A stretch of 64,000 nucleotides of DNA from Anaerolineales bacterium (GTDB taxonomy: Bacteria; Chloroflexota; Anaerolineae; Anaerolineales; E44-bin32), in the NCBI GenBank assembly GCA_029210945.1, contig JARGGH010000008.1, forward strand, positions 26,822 to 90,821. The letters run 5' to 3'. Below, in pieces: positions 18,223 to 26,553 of the stretch. The notes beneath the pieces were generated by a model. The model saw nothing but the letters and a program-made list of their open reading frames with translations, made no database searches and had not been told where the DNA came from. Made by a program: the position numbers and the translations under genes. Every line of letters starts with the position of its first letter. Position 1 is the stretch's first letter.

Positions 18223-19362
18223 TTGCCCATTCGAAAAGCCTCTTCCCTTCTCATCATCTCCGTCTCACTGCTCGCAGGATGCGGACGGACGGCCGATATC
18301 GACCGCTTCGTTGGCCCATTCAACAAGCCATCAGAACCCCTGCTCCCAACCGGGCTCGCACCGAGCGCCACGCCTCCAGCGGCGACTGCAAGCGCCTCGC
18401 CTGCGCCAAGCGCCACAATCACCACCACCCCAACCCCGACCGAAATCGTCTTCGAGATCGGCGAAGAGCTCACCATCGACTATCTGCTGGGGCTGGAGAT
18501 CACCGGAAGCGAGATTACGTTTGAGACGCGGCTCACCTCTGGCCCCAACTTCCACCGCCATCTCGTGAGCTACATCTCAGAAGGGTTCAAGATTTACGGG
18601 CTGCTGACGATCCCGTTCGAGGAGCCGCCGGAAAGCGGCTATAAGGCGATTGTATTCAACCACGGCTACGTACCTCCGACAGCCTACCGCACGACGGAGC
18701 GCTACGAAGCCTATGTGAACTACCTGGCCCGCAGCGGATTCGTGGTCTTCAAGATCGACTACCGGGGTCACGGACAATCTGAGGGCGAACCGAGCGGATC
18801 GTACTTCTCGCCTGGCTACACGATCGATTCGATCACCGCGCTGAAAAGCCTGCAAACGCTGAATTACATCGACCCTCAGGGGATCGGGATGTGGGGCCAC
18901 AGCATGGCCGGCAACCTGACCCTGCGGGCGTTGCTCATCGAGCCCGACATTCAAGCCGGCGTGATCTGGGCCGGCGCGGTCTACAGCTACGACGATTTCG
19001 ACGAGTATGGCATCGACGACAACGCCTACCGACCGCCGGCGACGCCCGATGGCGAGGACCGACCGAGGCGTTCACGCCAGATCTTCGAGGTCTACGGCCG
19101 GCCTGAGGATGCCCACCCCTTCTGGGAGGCAGTCTCTCTCACCGAGCACATCGAGTATCTCAACAGCCCGCTGCAGATCCATCACGCTGTGGATGACACG
19201 GTCGTCAGCATCCAGTACTCGCAAGGGCTGGCGGAAGTGCTCCAGGAAAACGGGAAAGAATATGAATTCTATATCTATGAGGGCGGCGGTCACAATCTGA
19301 TCTCCCCCTATTTCAGCCAGGCGATGCAACGCACGGTGGAGTTCTTCAGGAACAATCTGTAG
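18223..19362 (+). CDS. alpha/beta hydrolase lipoprotein (S9/dienelactone hydrolase-like)
   Basis: A 379-residue lipoprotein. The short N-terminus ends in the lipobox LLAGC (Cys20), followed by a Thr/Pro/Ala-rich linker to about residue 70. The hydrolase fold has a nucleophile elbow GHSMAGN (GxSxG), the acid region AVDDTVVS and the catalytic His in GGGHNLISPYF. It looks like a membrane-anchored extracellular esterase or peptidase; the substrate is unknown. The start is TTG at 18223, chosen because the signal sequence begins there and GAGAGG lies about ten bases upstream; an overlapping ATG frame at 18213 is spurious. A decayed copy of its C-terminal third is found at 25.1 kb. Confidence 0.85.
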   Translation: MPIRKASSLLIISVSLLAGCGRTADIDRFVGPFNKPSEPLLPTGLAPSATPPAATASASPAPSATITTTPTPTEIVFEIGEELTIDYLLGLEITGSEITFETRLTSGPNFHRHLVSYISEGFKIYGLLTIPFEEPPESGYKAIVFNHGYVPPTAYRTTERYEAYVNYLARSGFVVFKIDYRGHGQSEGEPSGSYFSPGYTIDSITALKSLQTLNYIDPQGIGMWGHSMAGNLTLRALLIEPDIQAGVIWAGAVYSYDDFDEYGIDDNAYRPPATPDGEDRPRRSRQIFEVYGRPEDAHPFWEAVSLTEHIEYLNSPLQIHHAVDDTVVSIQYSQGLAEVLQENGKEYEFYIYEGGGHNLISPYFSQAMQRTVEFFRNNL

Positions 19363-19405
19363 TTGGTTGATCGGGGCAGGGATCAGAGGGCACCTTCGCA
19401 TGCTC

Positions 19406-20122
19406 TCATGAACGGCTGGAGATCCGACATCCGCGCTCGCGAGAGCTGTTAATTAAATCCGCGGTTTCATCCATCAGATCGAGGCCGACCTGCAGGACCA
19501 ATGAAGCCGCCTCTATTCGGCTTCCAACGCCGAGCTTACCGAGTATGTTCGACACGTGCGTCTTGACCGTCGAGCAGGCGATAAAGAGCCGGTCGGCGAT
19601 TTCGCTGTTCCTCAATCCACCGCACAATAGAAGCAGCACTTCCCGCTCCCGGCTGCTGAGCGAATTCAGCGCATCCTCCAGCGCGGCTATATCTTGCTCA
19701 CTCCCGACAAGGGGTTTTGTCCCTCTGTTTGCCTGATCCAGTCTTTTGAAACGCGCCAGTTTTCCATGGACCGCTGCCAGCAGATCCTCGGCCATAAAAG
19801 GCTTTATCAGGTAATCATCCACGCCGAGCTCACGCCCAAAACGGATATCCTCGACTGAATCCTTGGCTGTCAGGAAGATGAACGGAATCCAGCTCCACTG
19901 CTCTACCTGCCGGACCCGGCTGTAAAACTGATATCCGTTCATCCTGGGCATCATGATATCTGCCAGGATCATGTCCGGCACGCATTCTTCCATCCGGGCA
20001 AGGGCTTCATAGCCGTCTCCGGCAGCGTGCACGGTGAACCCCTGCATCCCTAAGATATCCTGGATTGCCTCGCGGATTCCAGAATCATCTTCGACAACGA
20101 GAATCTCTACACTGGCATTCAT
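19406..20122 (-). CDS. NarL/LuxR-type response regulator
   Basis: A 238-residue two-domain regulator. Residues 1-125 are a receiver domain with acidic pocket ED at 11-12, phosphoacceptor Asp55 ([13 protein letters not shown]), Thr in FLTAKDS and Lys in LIKPF. Residues about 150-215 are a LuxR-type HTH ([36 protein letters not shown]). The receiver sequence ([10 protein letters not shown]) is unusual for NarL but the output domain is clear. No cognate histidine kinase is adjacent. It is convergent with the hydrolase gene (43 bases apart) and upstream lie the small NHLP-like and DUF5317 genes. Confidence 0.88.
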   Translation of the reverse strand: MNASVEILVVEDDSGIREAIQDILGMQGFTVHAAGDGYEALARMEECVPDMILADIMMPRMNGYQFYSRVRQVEQWSWIPFIFLTAKDSVEDIRFGRELGVDDYLIKPFMAEDLLAAVHGKLARFKRLDQANRGTKPLVGSEQDIAALEDALNSLSSREREVLLLLCGGLRNSEIADRLFIACSTVKTHVSNILGKLGVGSRIEAASLVLQVGLDLMDETADLINSSRERGCRISSRS

Positions 20123-20169
20123 TTTGTCTGGTCACACCCTGATCCGCTTACTCGAAATTCCCCCGTCCC

Positions 20170-20403
20170 CTAGAATTGGATGGATCGATCCGTATCGGGT
20201 TCAACGGCTTCACGAAGTCGCTCGCTCAGAAGCTGCGAGAACTCTTCCAGATTTATGGCTTTGAGCGAGGCGATTTGCGATTGTTCGAGAGCAGAGAGCG
20301 GGAACCCGCGAATCGCATCCTGCGGGCTGCGCAGTAATTTCTCTCGAAAACTTCGTTCGGTCAACGCCCTTCCTATCATCTGGTTGATCACTCTGGCTGT
20401 CAT
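20170..20403 (-). CDS. small Os1348-type NHLP-clan protein
   Basis: A 77-residue protein in its preferred form (MTARVINQMIGRALTERSF...). The pattern IGRALTERSFREKLLRSPQD followed by an acidic helix is that of the Os1348 family, short proteins related to the leader region of nitrile-hydratase-like RiPP precursors, here without a clear core peptide. The function of this family is unknown; a peptide-leader or regulatory role is inferred only. ATG at 20403 is chosen because GGAGGGAG sits six bases upstream, shortening the longest open frame by 13 codons. It follows the DUF5317 gene and precedes the LuxR regulator, probably in one operon. No maturation enzyme is nearby. Confidence 0.6.
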   Translation of the reverse strand: MTARVINQMIGRALTERSFREKLLRSPQDAIRGFPLSALEQSQIASLKAINLEEFSQLLSERLREAVEPDTDRSIQF

Positions 20404-20441
20404 CAAGCTCCCTCCATCCAGGTCATGAACATCCTGTGACA

Positions 20442-21071
20442 CTATACCCTTTGCATGCCGCTGGTCTCCTTCTGGCTGGATAATCGATGCGGGTCAGCCT
20501 TCTTCCCCCGAGTCCCGAGCAGCGCACTGTACACGAGCCAGGCTGCTCCGGTTGTGATGAAGACATCGCCGATGCTAAAAGTCGCCGGGACGAAGATCAG
20601 TTCTGGAACTTTCAGCACATCGCTGAGCGGTATCAGGCGGGTCTCATCACGGGTGAGAACGATGTCCTTGCTGCCCCGTACAAAGGCCTGCTCGTCATGG
20701 TAGTAGATCAGATCGAGGTGCCCTGAACGCATGAGCGCTTCAGAGGTAACCGGCATGTAACCGCCGTTGGCGAGAATCACCATCAGGTTCAGCACGCCGC
20801 CAACCAGGATGATTTTCATACCTGCCAGCCTCCGGTTGGCACCCAGAAATGCGACCAGCATCACGTAGGTTGAGACGTTAATCCAGGGCCGCAGGTCAAG
20901 CGCGAAATCACTTTGCCCCTGCGGGAAGAGCACGAAAATTAATTGCAGGAAAAGCATCGCAAGCGGAATCCAGGCGCACCGCGGACTCAGACTTGCCAGG
21001 TTTGCTACACGCCCGCCGCGTAGCAGCGCGACCAGGAACGCAACCAGAACAGGGACAACCAGGAATTGCAT
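20442..21071 (-). CDS. DUF5317 family membrane protein
   Basis: A 209-residue membrane protein with about five hydrophobic segments (residues about 4-18, 33-49, 66-78, 85-102, 170-185). The block ILANGGYMPVTSEAL and the later IPLSDVLKVPELIFVPATFS with SIGDVFITTGAAW match the DUF5317 family, which is common in Firmicutes and Chloroflexota and of unknown function. It is followed by the NHLP-like gene (about 38 bases between the stop and the preferred downstream ATG). The Shine-Dalgarno is weak. Confidence 0.7.
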   Translation of the reverse strand: MQFLVVPVLVAFLVALLRGGRVANLASLSPRCAWIPLAMLFLQLIFVLFPQGQSDFALDLRPWINVSTYVMLVAFLGANRRLAGMKIILVGGVLNLMVILANGGYMPVTSEALMRSGHLDLIYYHDEQAFVRGSKDIVLTRDETRLIPLSDVLKVPELIFVPATFSIGDVFITTGAAWLVYSALLGTRGKKADPHRLSSQKETSGMQRV

Positions 21072-21223
21072 CGATAAAATCTCGCTTAAAAATCATTAAG
21101 AGGGGGTGGAGATTTCCCCTCTGGGTTTCATCCCAACCCTCCACCCCTTGTCATCCCGGATAACAGGGATGTTTCTCTGCCTCGAGAGGATCTACTGCAA
21201 CCAAGCCGAGGATGTAGGTACGG

Positions 21224-21325
21224 TTACCACCCAGTCGTCTCTGGCGCTCCCACGGCCATTATCAGCGCAATCAGGCTTATCAGGACATACAACACTTTGA
21301 AATACGTACCCTTCAATTTCTCCAT
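21224..21325 (-). CDS. small hydrophobic peptide (33 aa)
   Basis: A short frame starting at ATG 21325 with AAAGGGG about six bases upstream. It encodes a basic N-terminus (MEKLKGTYFK), one hydrophobic segment (VLYVLISLIALIMAV) and a short tail GAPETTGW. It could be a single-pass membrane peptide. It lies upstream of DUF5317 on the same strand. No homolog comes to mind, so it is a tentative call. Confidence 0.35.
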   Translation of the reverse strand: MEKLKGTYFKVLYVLISLIALIMAVGAPETTGW

Positions 21326-21424
21326 GGTTTTCCCCTTTTCCACTCCGGTGTGGCAAACGAAATTGTGGGCATCCACTTCAACTTGTATGAAGGATAGGAC
21401 CACCCTCAAAGCAAGGCTCTAAGC

Positions 21425-21453
21425 AAAAAAAGAGCATCTCGGTCGAGATGCTC
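21425..21453 (-). terminator. intrinsic terminator of the MalT/BTAD regulator gene
   Basis: A perfect 9-bp stem (GAGCATCTC, loop GACC on the minus strand, then its complement) at 21453-21432 is followed on the minus strand by seven T (21431-21425). It lies about 43 bases after the stop at 21496. Confidence 0.85.
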
Positions 21454-21495
21454 ACAAATCAGGGATGTCGGTCACTGCGCGGGGTTAGGTATGTT

Positions 21496-24400
21496 CTATT
21501 CCGAGCTCCTCGCTTTTTCCTGGATCTGCACCGATAACGCCACGGTCTCCTTCGACGGTGGGATGTCCATCTCTGCCTGGAGGAATCTTTCAAATTCTGT
21601 GTAATGCTGAAGCGCTTCCCGATTGCGACCTGCATTTGAGAGGGCTTCCATCAAGAAGCGGTGGAACTCTTCCTTGAACGGTTCCACCTCGAGCACCCGG
21701 CGGTAAAGCCTGACGGCTTCATCGAAGTGCTGCTTCTTCATCTTCAATGCAGCAAGTTCGGCTGCCGCCCGGATGAACAGGTTTTGGTAGACCGCCCTGG
21801 ACTCCAGACACCAGTCCGAGTAGACGGTGGGCAGATACTCACCGTGGTAGATGCTCAACGCTTGCTCCAGCGTCGTTTCTGGGTCGCTTTCAGACCTGGC
21901 GCGCCGGAGAAGCTTTGAAAATGCCCGACCGTCATACCAATGGTTGATGGCCTCGTTGATCAGGTAGACACCTTGCTCGTTGTCGTACAAGATGAGACCC
22001 TTCGGCAGGATTCTCCTCATCCGGTATAAACTGGCGTGATAGACGCTCTGCGCCTTGGCGGTTGAGTACTCCGGCCAGAATACATCGAGGACGACTTCGC
22101 GCCGCACCTGCTGCTTCTCGAGCAGGTAGAAGAAGAGTTCTTTGACCAGCGGTCCCTTCCACGCTGTGTGTGCGATCGGTTTGCCGTTGACCTTGACGAC
22201 ATCAGCACCCAATGTGACAACCTCAACCACGGGATGGGGCACGACTGCTGCTGCACTGCTAGCTTTCTCCCGGACTGTCTCAAGATTGAATTGGCGAATG
22301 CGAAACAGCAATTGATCCAACCCATCGATCCCCGACTCGGTCTTCGCCCGATCGAGGAACGCGGTCATAAGGGATCCATCGACCACAAGCAGATGGGGAT
22401 GATTAATCTCGTTTGTTAACCGGATTGCCCGCTCAAGCTGTTCATACGCCCCATCCAACTGCTTCATCCGGTAGAGCGTATCAGCACCCCACAAGTAAGC
22501 CCGAGCCAGGTCCCGTTGTGCACCAGCCCTATCGAGTTTTCTGATGGCATCTTGTAACGCCCGATCCGCTTCTTCCAGCCGGTTTTGATCGTGAGAAAGC
22601 ATGCCCTTGGTCAGCGCCACGAGACCCTGCAGGTATCCGGATCCCTCCTCGCCGGAGAGTGCCGAAGCCTGGCCGAGCAATGAGCCTGAATGTTCCCACG
22701 CTCGATCAACGCGATAGAGGTATGCAAGCGCACACAGGCAGTAAACCTCCAGGAACACATCTTTCGTCGCCCTGGCGCCATCAAGCCCCGCTTGAAAATG
22801 CTCCTGTGCCGCTCCAGTGTCTCGAAGGTCGGCATAGAGATCCCCCAGGCTGATGAGCACAATCGCTTCTGTGTGGAGATGACCCACATCGCGGGCATCC
22901 TTCAGAGCCTGCTGGAAGATCTCACGCGCCTTCTCATACTCCCCTTGATAGTAATACCCGACGCCGATGTTGTTCTGGAGTTCCGCTATCCTCCAGCGGT
23001 TGCCGAAAGTTTTCAAGATCGAGAGGGCTCGCATATAGTGTTCTTCGGCTTCCAACGGGTTGCCCATCCGCCGCGCCGTCGTCCCGAGCGCCTGGAGCAG
23101 GACCGACTGGTGATAGCGATCGCCAGCTTGCTCAAAGAGCTTCAGCGACTGACGGAATTCTCTCTTGGCTTGCTCGAGTTCGCCGGCCAAATGGTGATAT
23201 TCGCCAAGAATGCGGTAAGCGAGAGCACTCATCCCCGGTTCGATAACCCGCTCGCCGGAATCAGAGAGCGCTTTCTCAGCCATCTCCTTCGCTTTTTGCA
23301 TCGCGCCGCTGAACTGGTAGACAAACGCCTCATGAATTCGAACGCCGATTTCACCCTCGATATCCCCCCGTGCTACGAACAACTGCCGTGCTTCTTGATA
23401 ACACGCTAGAGCTTGATCGAACTGGCCTTCCTGCCGATAGAGACGGCCGCGCATGATGAGCAGTGTGGGATCCTTCGAGAAGCTTTCCGGGTCCAAAGCA
23501 TCCAACCACCGCGCCAATGTGACCAACCGCCCAGCCCGGAAGGTCTCTTCCATGTGCTCCTTGATGACGGCGATCGCATGCTCATGCGAAGAGGCGGTCA
23601 AAAAATGCTCGAGCGCGGCCTCCCAGATCCCTTCTCTGAGGCGGAACTTCCCGGCTTCTGTGTGCAGCGCCGAGCGTTCTTCGAGGTCATCAGGCTCGAA
23701 CTGCTTGCGCAGGAATTCCTGGAAGAGGGCGTGGTAGCGGAAAGTCTTCTCTTCGCTCGACAGCCGCAGGATGAAAAGATTTGCGCGCTCCAGGTAATCC
23801 AGCGTTGCTTCTGCCTCGTCAATCCCGAGCAACTGGTTGCAGAAGTCAGGGGTCATGACGTTGAGAATCGAGGTCGATTTCAAGAAGTGCTTGACAGCCT
23901 CCGGCTGCTGGTCGAAGATTTCCTGGGCCAAATAATCGAAAATATGTTCGTCTTTGGCCTTGGCTGCCGTAATCGAACGGATCAAACCCTTCCAGAGCGT
24001 GTGCGCGCCAAGGAGGATGCCAGTGATCCATCCTTCGGTTTCTTCGGCCAACTGCCGGGCTTCCTTGATCGGAACCTGCAGATTATGGTTCTGAGCAAGG
24101 TACGCCTGGATTTCCCCGGGTGTAAATGCTAAATCCTCATTCCCCAGCCCTGCAATTTCCTGACGGGCTGTGAATTTTAAATACGGGAAATCCGGCATGA
24201 CCCGGCTTGCCAGGATCACGCAGCAATTGTCAGGTTGGTGATCCAGGAACCAATTCACGAGGCTCAGAATAGTGTTGTTCCCCGCCGCAAACTGGAAATC
24301 ATCGATCAAGATCAGAAAATATTCCGGGATCTGCTCCTGGATCGCATTAACCAGCGCCTGCAGCTGCGTCTCCAGGTCCTGGTCCGGGACCGAGCTCTCA

Positions 24401-24717
24401 AGCGTAGCGCCCGGCGAGCTTTGTTTTAATTCGGGAAAGGTTTCTGAAATGCTGGCAATCAGGTAGCTGATGAAATTCTTTGGATCACTGTCGTAGGCAT
24501 CCATCGAATACCAGCACGTGGGCAGCTCGGTGTCCTGGATGAAATCGATCAGGAGCGAGGTTTTCCCATAACCCGGTGAGGCTGAGATCAGGAGTAGTTT
24601 GCGGTTAATATTATCGTGCAGGAAGTCTATCAATCGTTCGCGACGCAGAAGATCGACCCGCCTCTGTGGGGGTCTGATTTTGGTCTGAATCACTTGAGCG
24701 GATGAGATTGATGTCAC
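21496..24717 (-). CDS. MalT-like ATP-binding / TPR / BTAD transcriptional regulator
   Basis: A 1073-residue cytoplasmic regulator. The N-terminus resembles MalT (TKIRPPQRRVDLLRRERLI) and leads to a Walker A site ISASPGYGKTSLL near residue 45 and a Walker B-like YFLILIDDFQF near 140. A long TPR solenoid follows (about 360-800). The C-terminus holds an OmpR/SARP-like winged helix (WKGPLVKELFFYLLEKQQVR, SVYHASLYRMRRILP) and a bacterial transcriptional activation (BTAD) TPR domain ending near 1060. Such STAND-type regulators oligomerise on ligand binding. Its target is unknown; the adjacent DUF5317/NHLP genes on the same strand are candidates. The GTG start at 24717 is accepted from homology at the N-terminus; a terminator follows. 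Confidence 0.88.
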   Translation of the reverse strand: MTSISSAQVIQTKIRPPQRRVDLLRRERLIDFLHDNINRKLLLISASPGYGKTSLLIDFIQDTELPTCWYSMDAYDSDPKNFISYLIASISETFPELKQSSPGATLESSVPDQDLETQLQALVNAIQEQIPEYFLILIDDFQFAAGNNTILSLVNWFLDHQPDNCCVILASRVMPDFPYLKFTARQEIAGLGNEDLAFTPGEIQAYLAQNHNLQVPIKEARQLAEETEGWITGILLGAHTLWKGLIRSITAAKAKDEHIFDYLAQEIFDQQPEAVKHFLKSTSILNVMTPDFCNQLLGIDEAEATLDYLERANLFILRLSSEEKTFRYHALFQEFLRKQFEPDDLEERSALHTEAGKFRLREGIWEAALEHFLTASSHEHAIAVIKEHMEETFRAGRLVTLARWLDALDPESFSKDPTLLIMRGRLYRQEGQFDQALACYQEARQLFVARGDIEGEIGVRIHEAFVYQFSGAMQKAKEMAEKALSDSGERVIEPGMSALAYRILGEYHHLAGELEQAKREFRQSLKLFEQAGDRYHQSVLLQALGTTARRMGNPLEAEEHYMRALSILKTFGNRWRIAELQNNIGVGYYYQGEYEKAREIFQQALKDARDVGHLHTEAIVLISLGDLYADLRDTGAAQEHFQAGLDGARATKDVFLEVYCLCALAYLYRVDRAWEHSGSLLGQASALSGEEGSGYLQGLVALTKGMLSHDQNRLEEADRALQDAIRKLDRAGAQRDLARAYLWGADTLYRMKQLDGAYEQLERAIRLTNEINHPHLLVVDGSLMTAFLDRAKTESGIDGLDQLLFRIRQFNLETVREKASSAAAVVPHPVVEVVTLGADVVKVNGKPIAHTAWKGPLVKELFFYLLEKQQVRREVVLDVFWPEYSTAKAQSVYHASLYRMRRILPKGLILYDNEQGVYLINEAINHWYDGRAFSKLLRRARSESDPETTLEQALSIYHGEYLPTVYSDWCLESRAVYQNLFIRAAAELAALKMKKQHFDEAVRLYRRVLEVEPFKEEFHRFLMEALSNAGRNREALQHYTEFERFLQAEMDIPPSKETVALSVQIQEKARSSE

Positions 24718-25098
24718 GCCCGCAATGTCCTAACCACCAAATAAGTCTGTCCCGATCAAAGCAAGGATTGTCTGCTCAATCGAAGGTGAGCGTTCAATAA
24801 ATTGCCAGAGCAAAAGGATAGCTGGCCGCCTGGTTTGCAGCAGTTCGCCGTCCAATCCATTGAACAGAATCCTAACCATGATTCCAGATCAGTGCAATCA
24901 CACCATAGTTACGCGCAGCTTTTACAACTCGATGGTCAACTTTTCAGATTCTTTTATGCACACATTGGGGAAACAGATCGATGGTCGACCTGTATCCACC
25001 TGATCGCAAGAGCCACACTCCTGAGCGTCCGAACCCTGCTGCCATGATCCGTCGGAATAGCCTGGCGGCTTGCTGTTTGAAGGCGCACAAACTCGGGG
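24718..25098. other. intergenic, no gene recognised
   Basis: About 380 bases upstream of the large regulator. A plus-strand frame at 24802-25047 lacks a ribosome site and recognisable composition. It should contain the regulator promoter on the minus strand, but I see no convincing element. The stretch 25312-25545 downstream of the pseudogene is similarly empty apart from the presumed promoter of the next operon. Confidence 0.4.
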
Positions 25099-25311
25099 AA
25101 TGTCAAGCATCTCAACCATGCGCTGCAGGTCCACTATGCCGTGGATGACACCATCGTCAGCATTCAGTGCTCGCAAGTGCTGGCGGAAGTGATCCAGGAA
25201 AACGGCAAACCTCACAAATATAATACCCATGAAGACGGCCACAACCTGATCTCACCCTGCTCCCGTCAGGCGATGCAGCGGACGGTGGTATACTTCCAAG
25301 AACACTTGTGA
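25099..25311 (+). pseudogene. C-terminal remnant of alpha/beta hydrolase lipoprotein
   Basis: Read in one uninterrupted frame to a TGA at 25309-25311, this encodes residues closely matching the last 65 or so of the hydrolase at 18223-19362. For example AVDDTIVSIQCSQVLAEV compares with AVDDTVVSIQYSQGLAEV, and GHNLISPCSRQAMQRTV with GHNLISPYFSQAMQRTV. The rest of the gene, including the nucleophile, is missing, and no start codon or ribosome site is seen. Key positions have drifted (for example Tyr to Cys). This is a truncated duplicate no longer under obvious selection. Confidence 0.8.
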
Positions 25312-25545
25312 CCGGCGTATCTCATAGCTGGAATCCCCTGAAACGGCGCTTCTTTTCGCTGCCATTCCCACAGTCGCAGATCCATTCAGCAGCCGTCCAG
25401 ATCTAATCATATGCGTTCATATGCCAATCAAGGGAGGACTAACGGGGCGTTTGTGCGTATGCTGATTTCATGTATCTTAAATGAATGGCACCGAGAAGCC
25501 ATCGACTGATTGTACGGGAAGATATCACGATAAACTGGGTGTAGA

Positions 25546-26550
25546 ATGAGCGTTTTTACAAGAATTGGCAAATGTAGATCGCTCCCTATCTTAATCTTGG
25601 CTTCGGTATTCATCGTGAGCTGCGGCAGCGCGCCCGAATTCGAGAAATTGGAGCCGGTGACCCTTCAATTAAAATGGGTTCACCAGGCCCAGTTCGCCGG
25701 TTTCTACACCGCCCAGGAGCAAGGCCATTATTCCCGCGAGGGCCTCAAAGTTAACTTCGTTGAAGGTGGTCCGAATATCGATCTAATCCAACAGGTGCTA
25801 GACGGCAAAGCCGACTTCGGCGTCGCCGCGCCGGAGCAGATCCTGGCGGCTGTCGAGCGCGGTGAGCCGGTTAAAGCCGTCGCGGTGATCTACCGCCTTA
25901 ATCCAATGGTCTTCATCGCGCACGCAGATACAGGCATCGAACGCCCCCACGAGATTCCTGGGCATTCGATCGCCATCCTCGGCAGCCATGCCGACACCCA
26001 GTTCCTCGCGTTGCTGAAAAACTATGATATCGATCCTGAAGAGGTCGAATGGCGCGCCTACGAATATAATCTGCAGACGTTTCTGGACCGTGAAGTGGAC
26101 CTGACGATCGGTTACATGACCGGCAACCTGATCCGGCTGCGCCAGGAAGACGTCGATGTAAACATCATCTGGCCCGGTGATTACGGCATCCATTTCTATG
26201 CCGACACGCTTTTCACGACGGATGAGCTGATTTCGTCCGACCCCGACCTGGTGAGGCGCTTCGTTCACGCCAGCCTGACAGGCTGGCGGGTGGCGATCGA
26301 GGATCCAGCCTCCGCGCTTGAGACTGTGATGCGATATGCCCAGAATCCCGATCGGGAACTGCAGTCTCAGATGCTCGAGGCGAGCATCCCAATGGTCTAC
26401 ACCGGTGAGGCCCCGATCGGGTGGATGGAGGCGACGAAATGGACCGGGATGTACACGATGTTGGAAGAGCACGGTTTCCTCAACGAGTCATTTGATCCCG
26501 ACACAGCCTACACGCTCGAGTTTCTTGAGACCATATATAGTGGGGAATAA
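25546..26550 (+). CDS. NMT1/THI5-like substrate-binding lipoprotein
   Basis: A 334-residue periplasmic-type binding protein, anchored through the lipobox IVSC (Cys26). The fold matches the NMT1/THI5 (SsuA/ThiY) family: VTLQLKWVHQAQFAGFYTA, ADFGVAAPEQILAAVERG, and the Trp/Tyr-rich segment EEVEWRAYEYNLQTF. Members bind pyrimidine precursors, sulfonates or nitrate. No ABC permease or ATPase follows; instead, three bases after its stop, a histidine kinase begins. I therefore infer a sensory input protein that presents ligand to the kinase rather than a transporter subunit. No TPP riboswitch is visible upstream, which weakens a thiamine role. Confidence 0.82.
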   Translation: MSVFTRIGKCRSLPILILASVFIVSCGSAPEFEKLEPVTLQLKWVHQAQFAGFYTAQEQGHYSREGLKVNFVEGGPNIDLIQQVLDGKADFGVAAPEQILAAVERGEPVKAVAVIYRLNPMVFIAHADTGIERPHEIPGHSIAILGSHADTQFLALLKNYDIDPEEVEWRAYEYNLQTFLDREVDLTIGYMTGNLIRLRQEDVDVNIIWPGDYGIHFYADTLFTTDELISSDPDLVRRFVHASLTGWRVAIEDPASALETVMRYAQNPDRELQSQMLEASIPMVYTGEAPIGWMEATKWTGMYTMLEEHGFLNESFDPDTAYTLEFLETIYSGE

Positions 26551-26553
26551 TGC

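Noticed and set aside
25312..25545. TPP riboswitch upstream of the NMT1/THI5-like gene
   Set aside because: No CTGAGA-type core or paired arms seen; the context is sensory, not thiamine synthesis.
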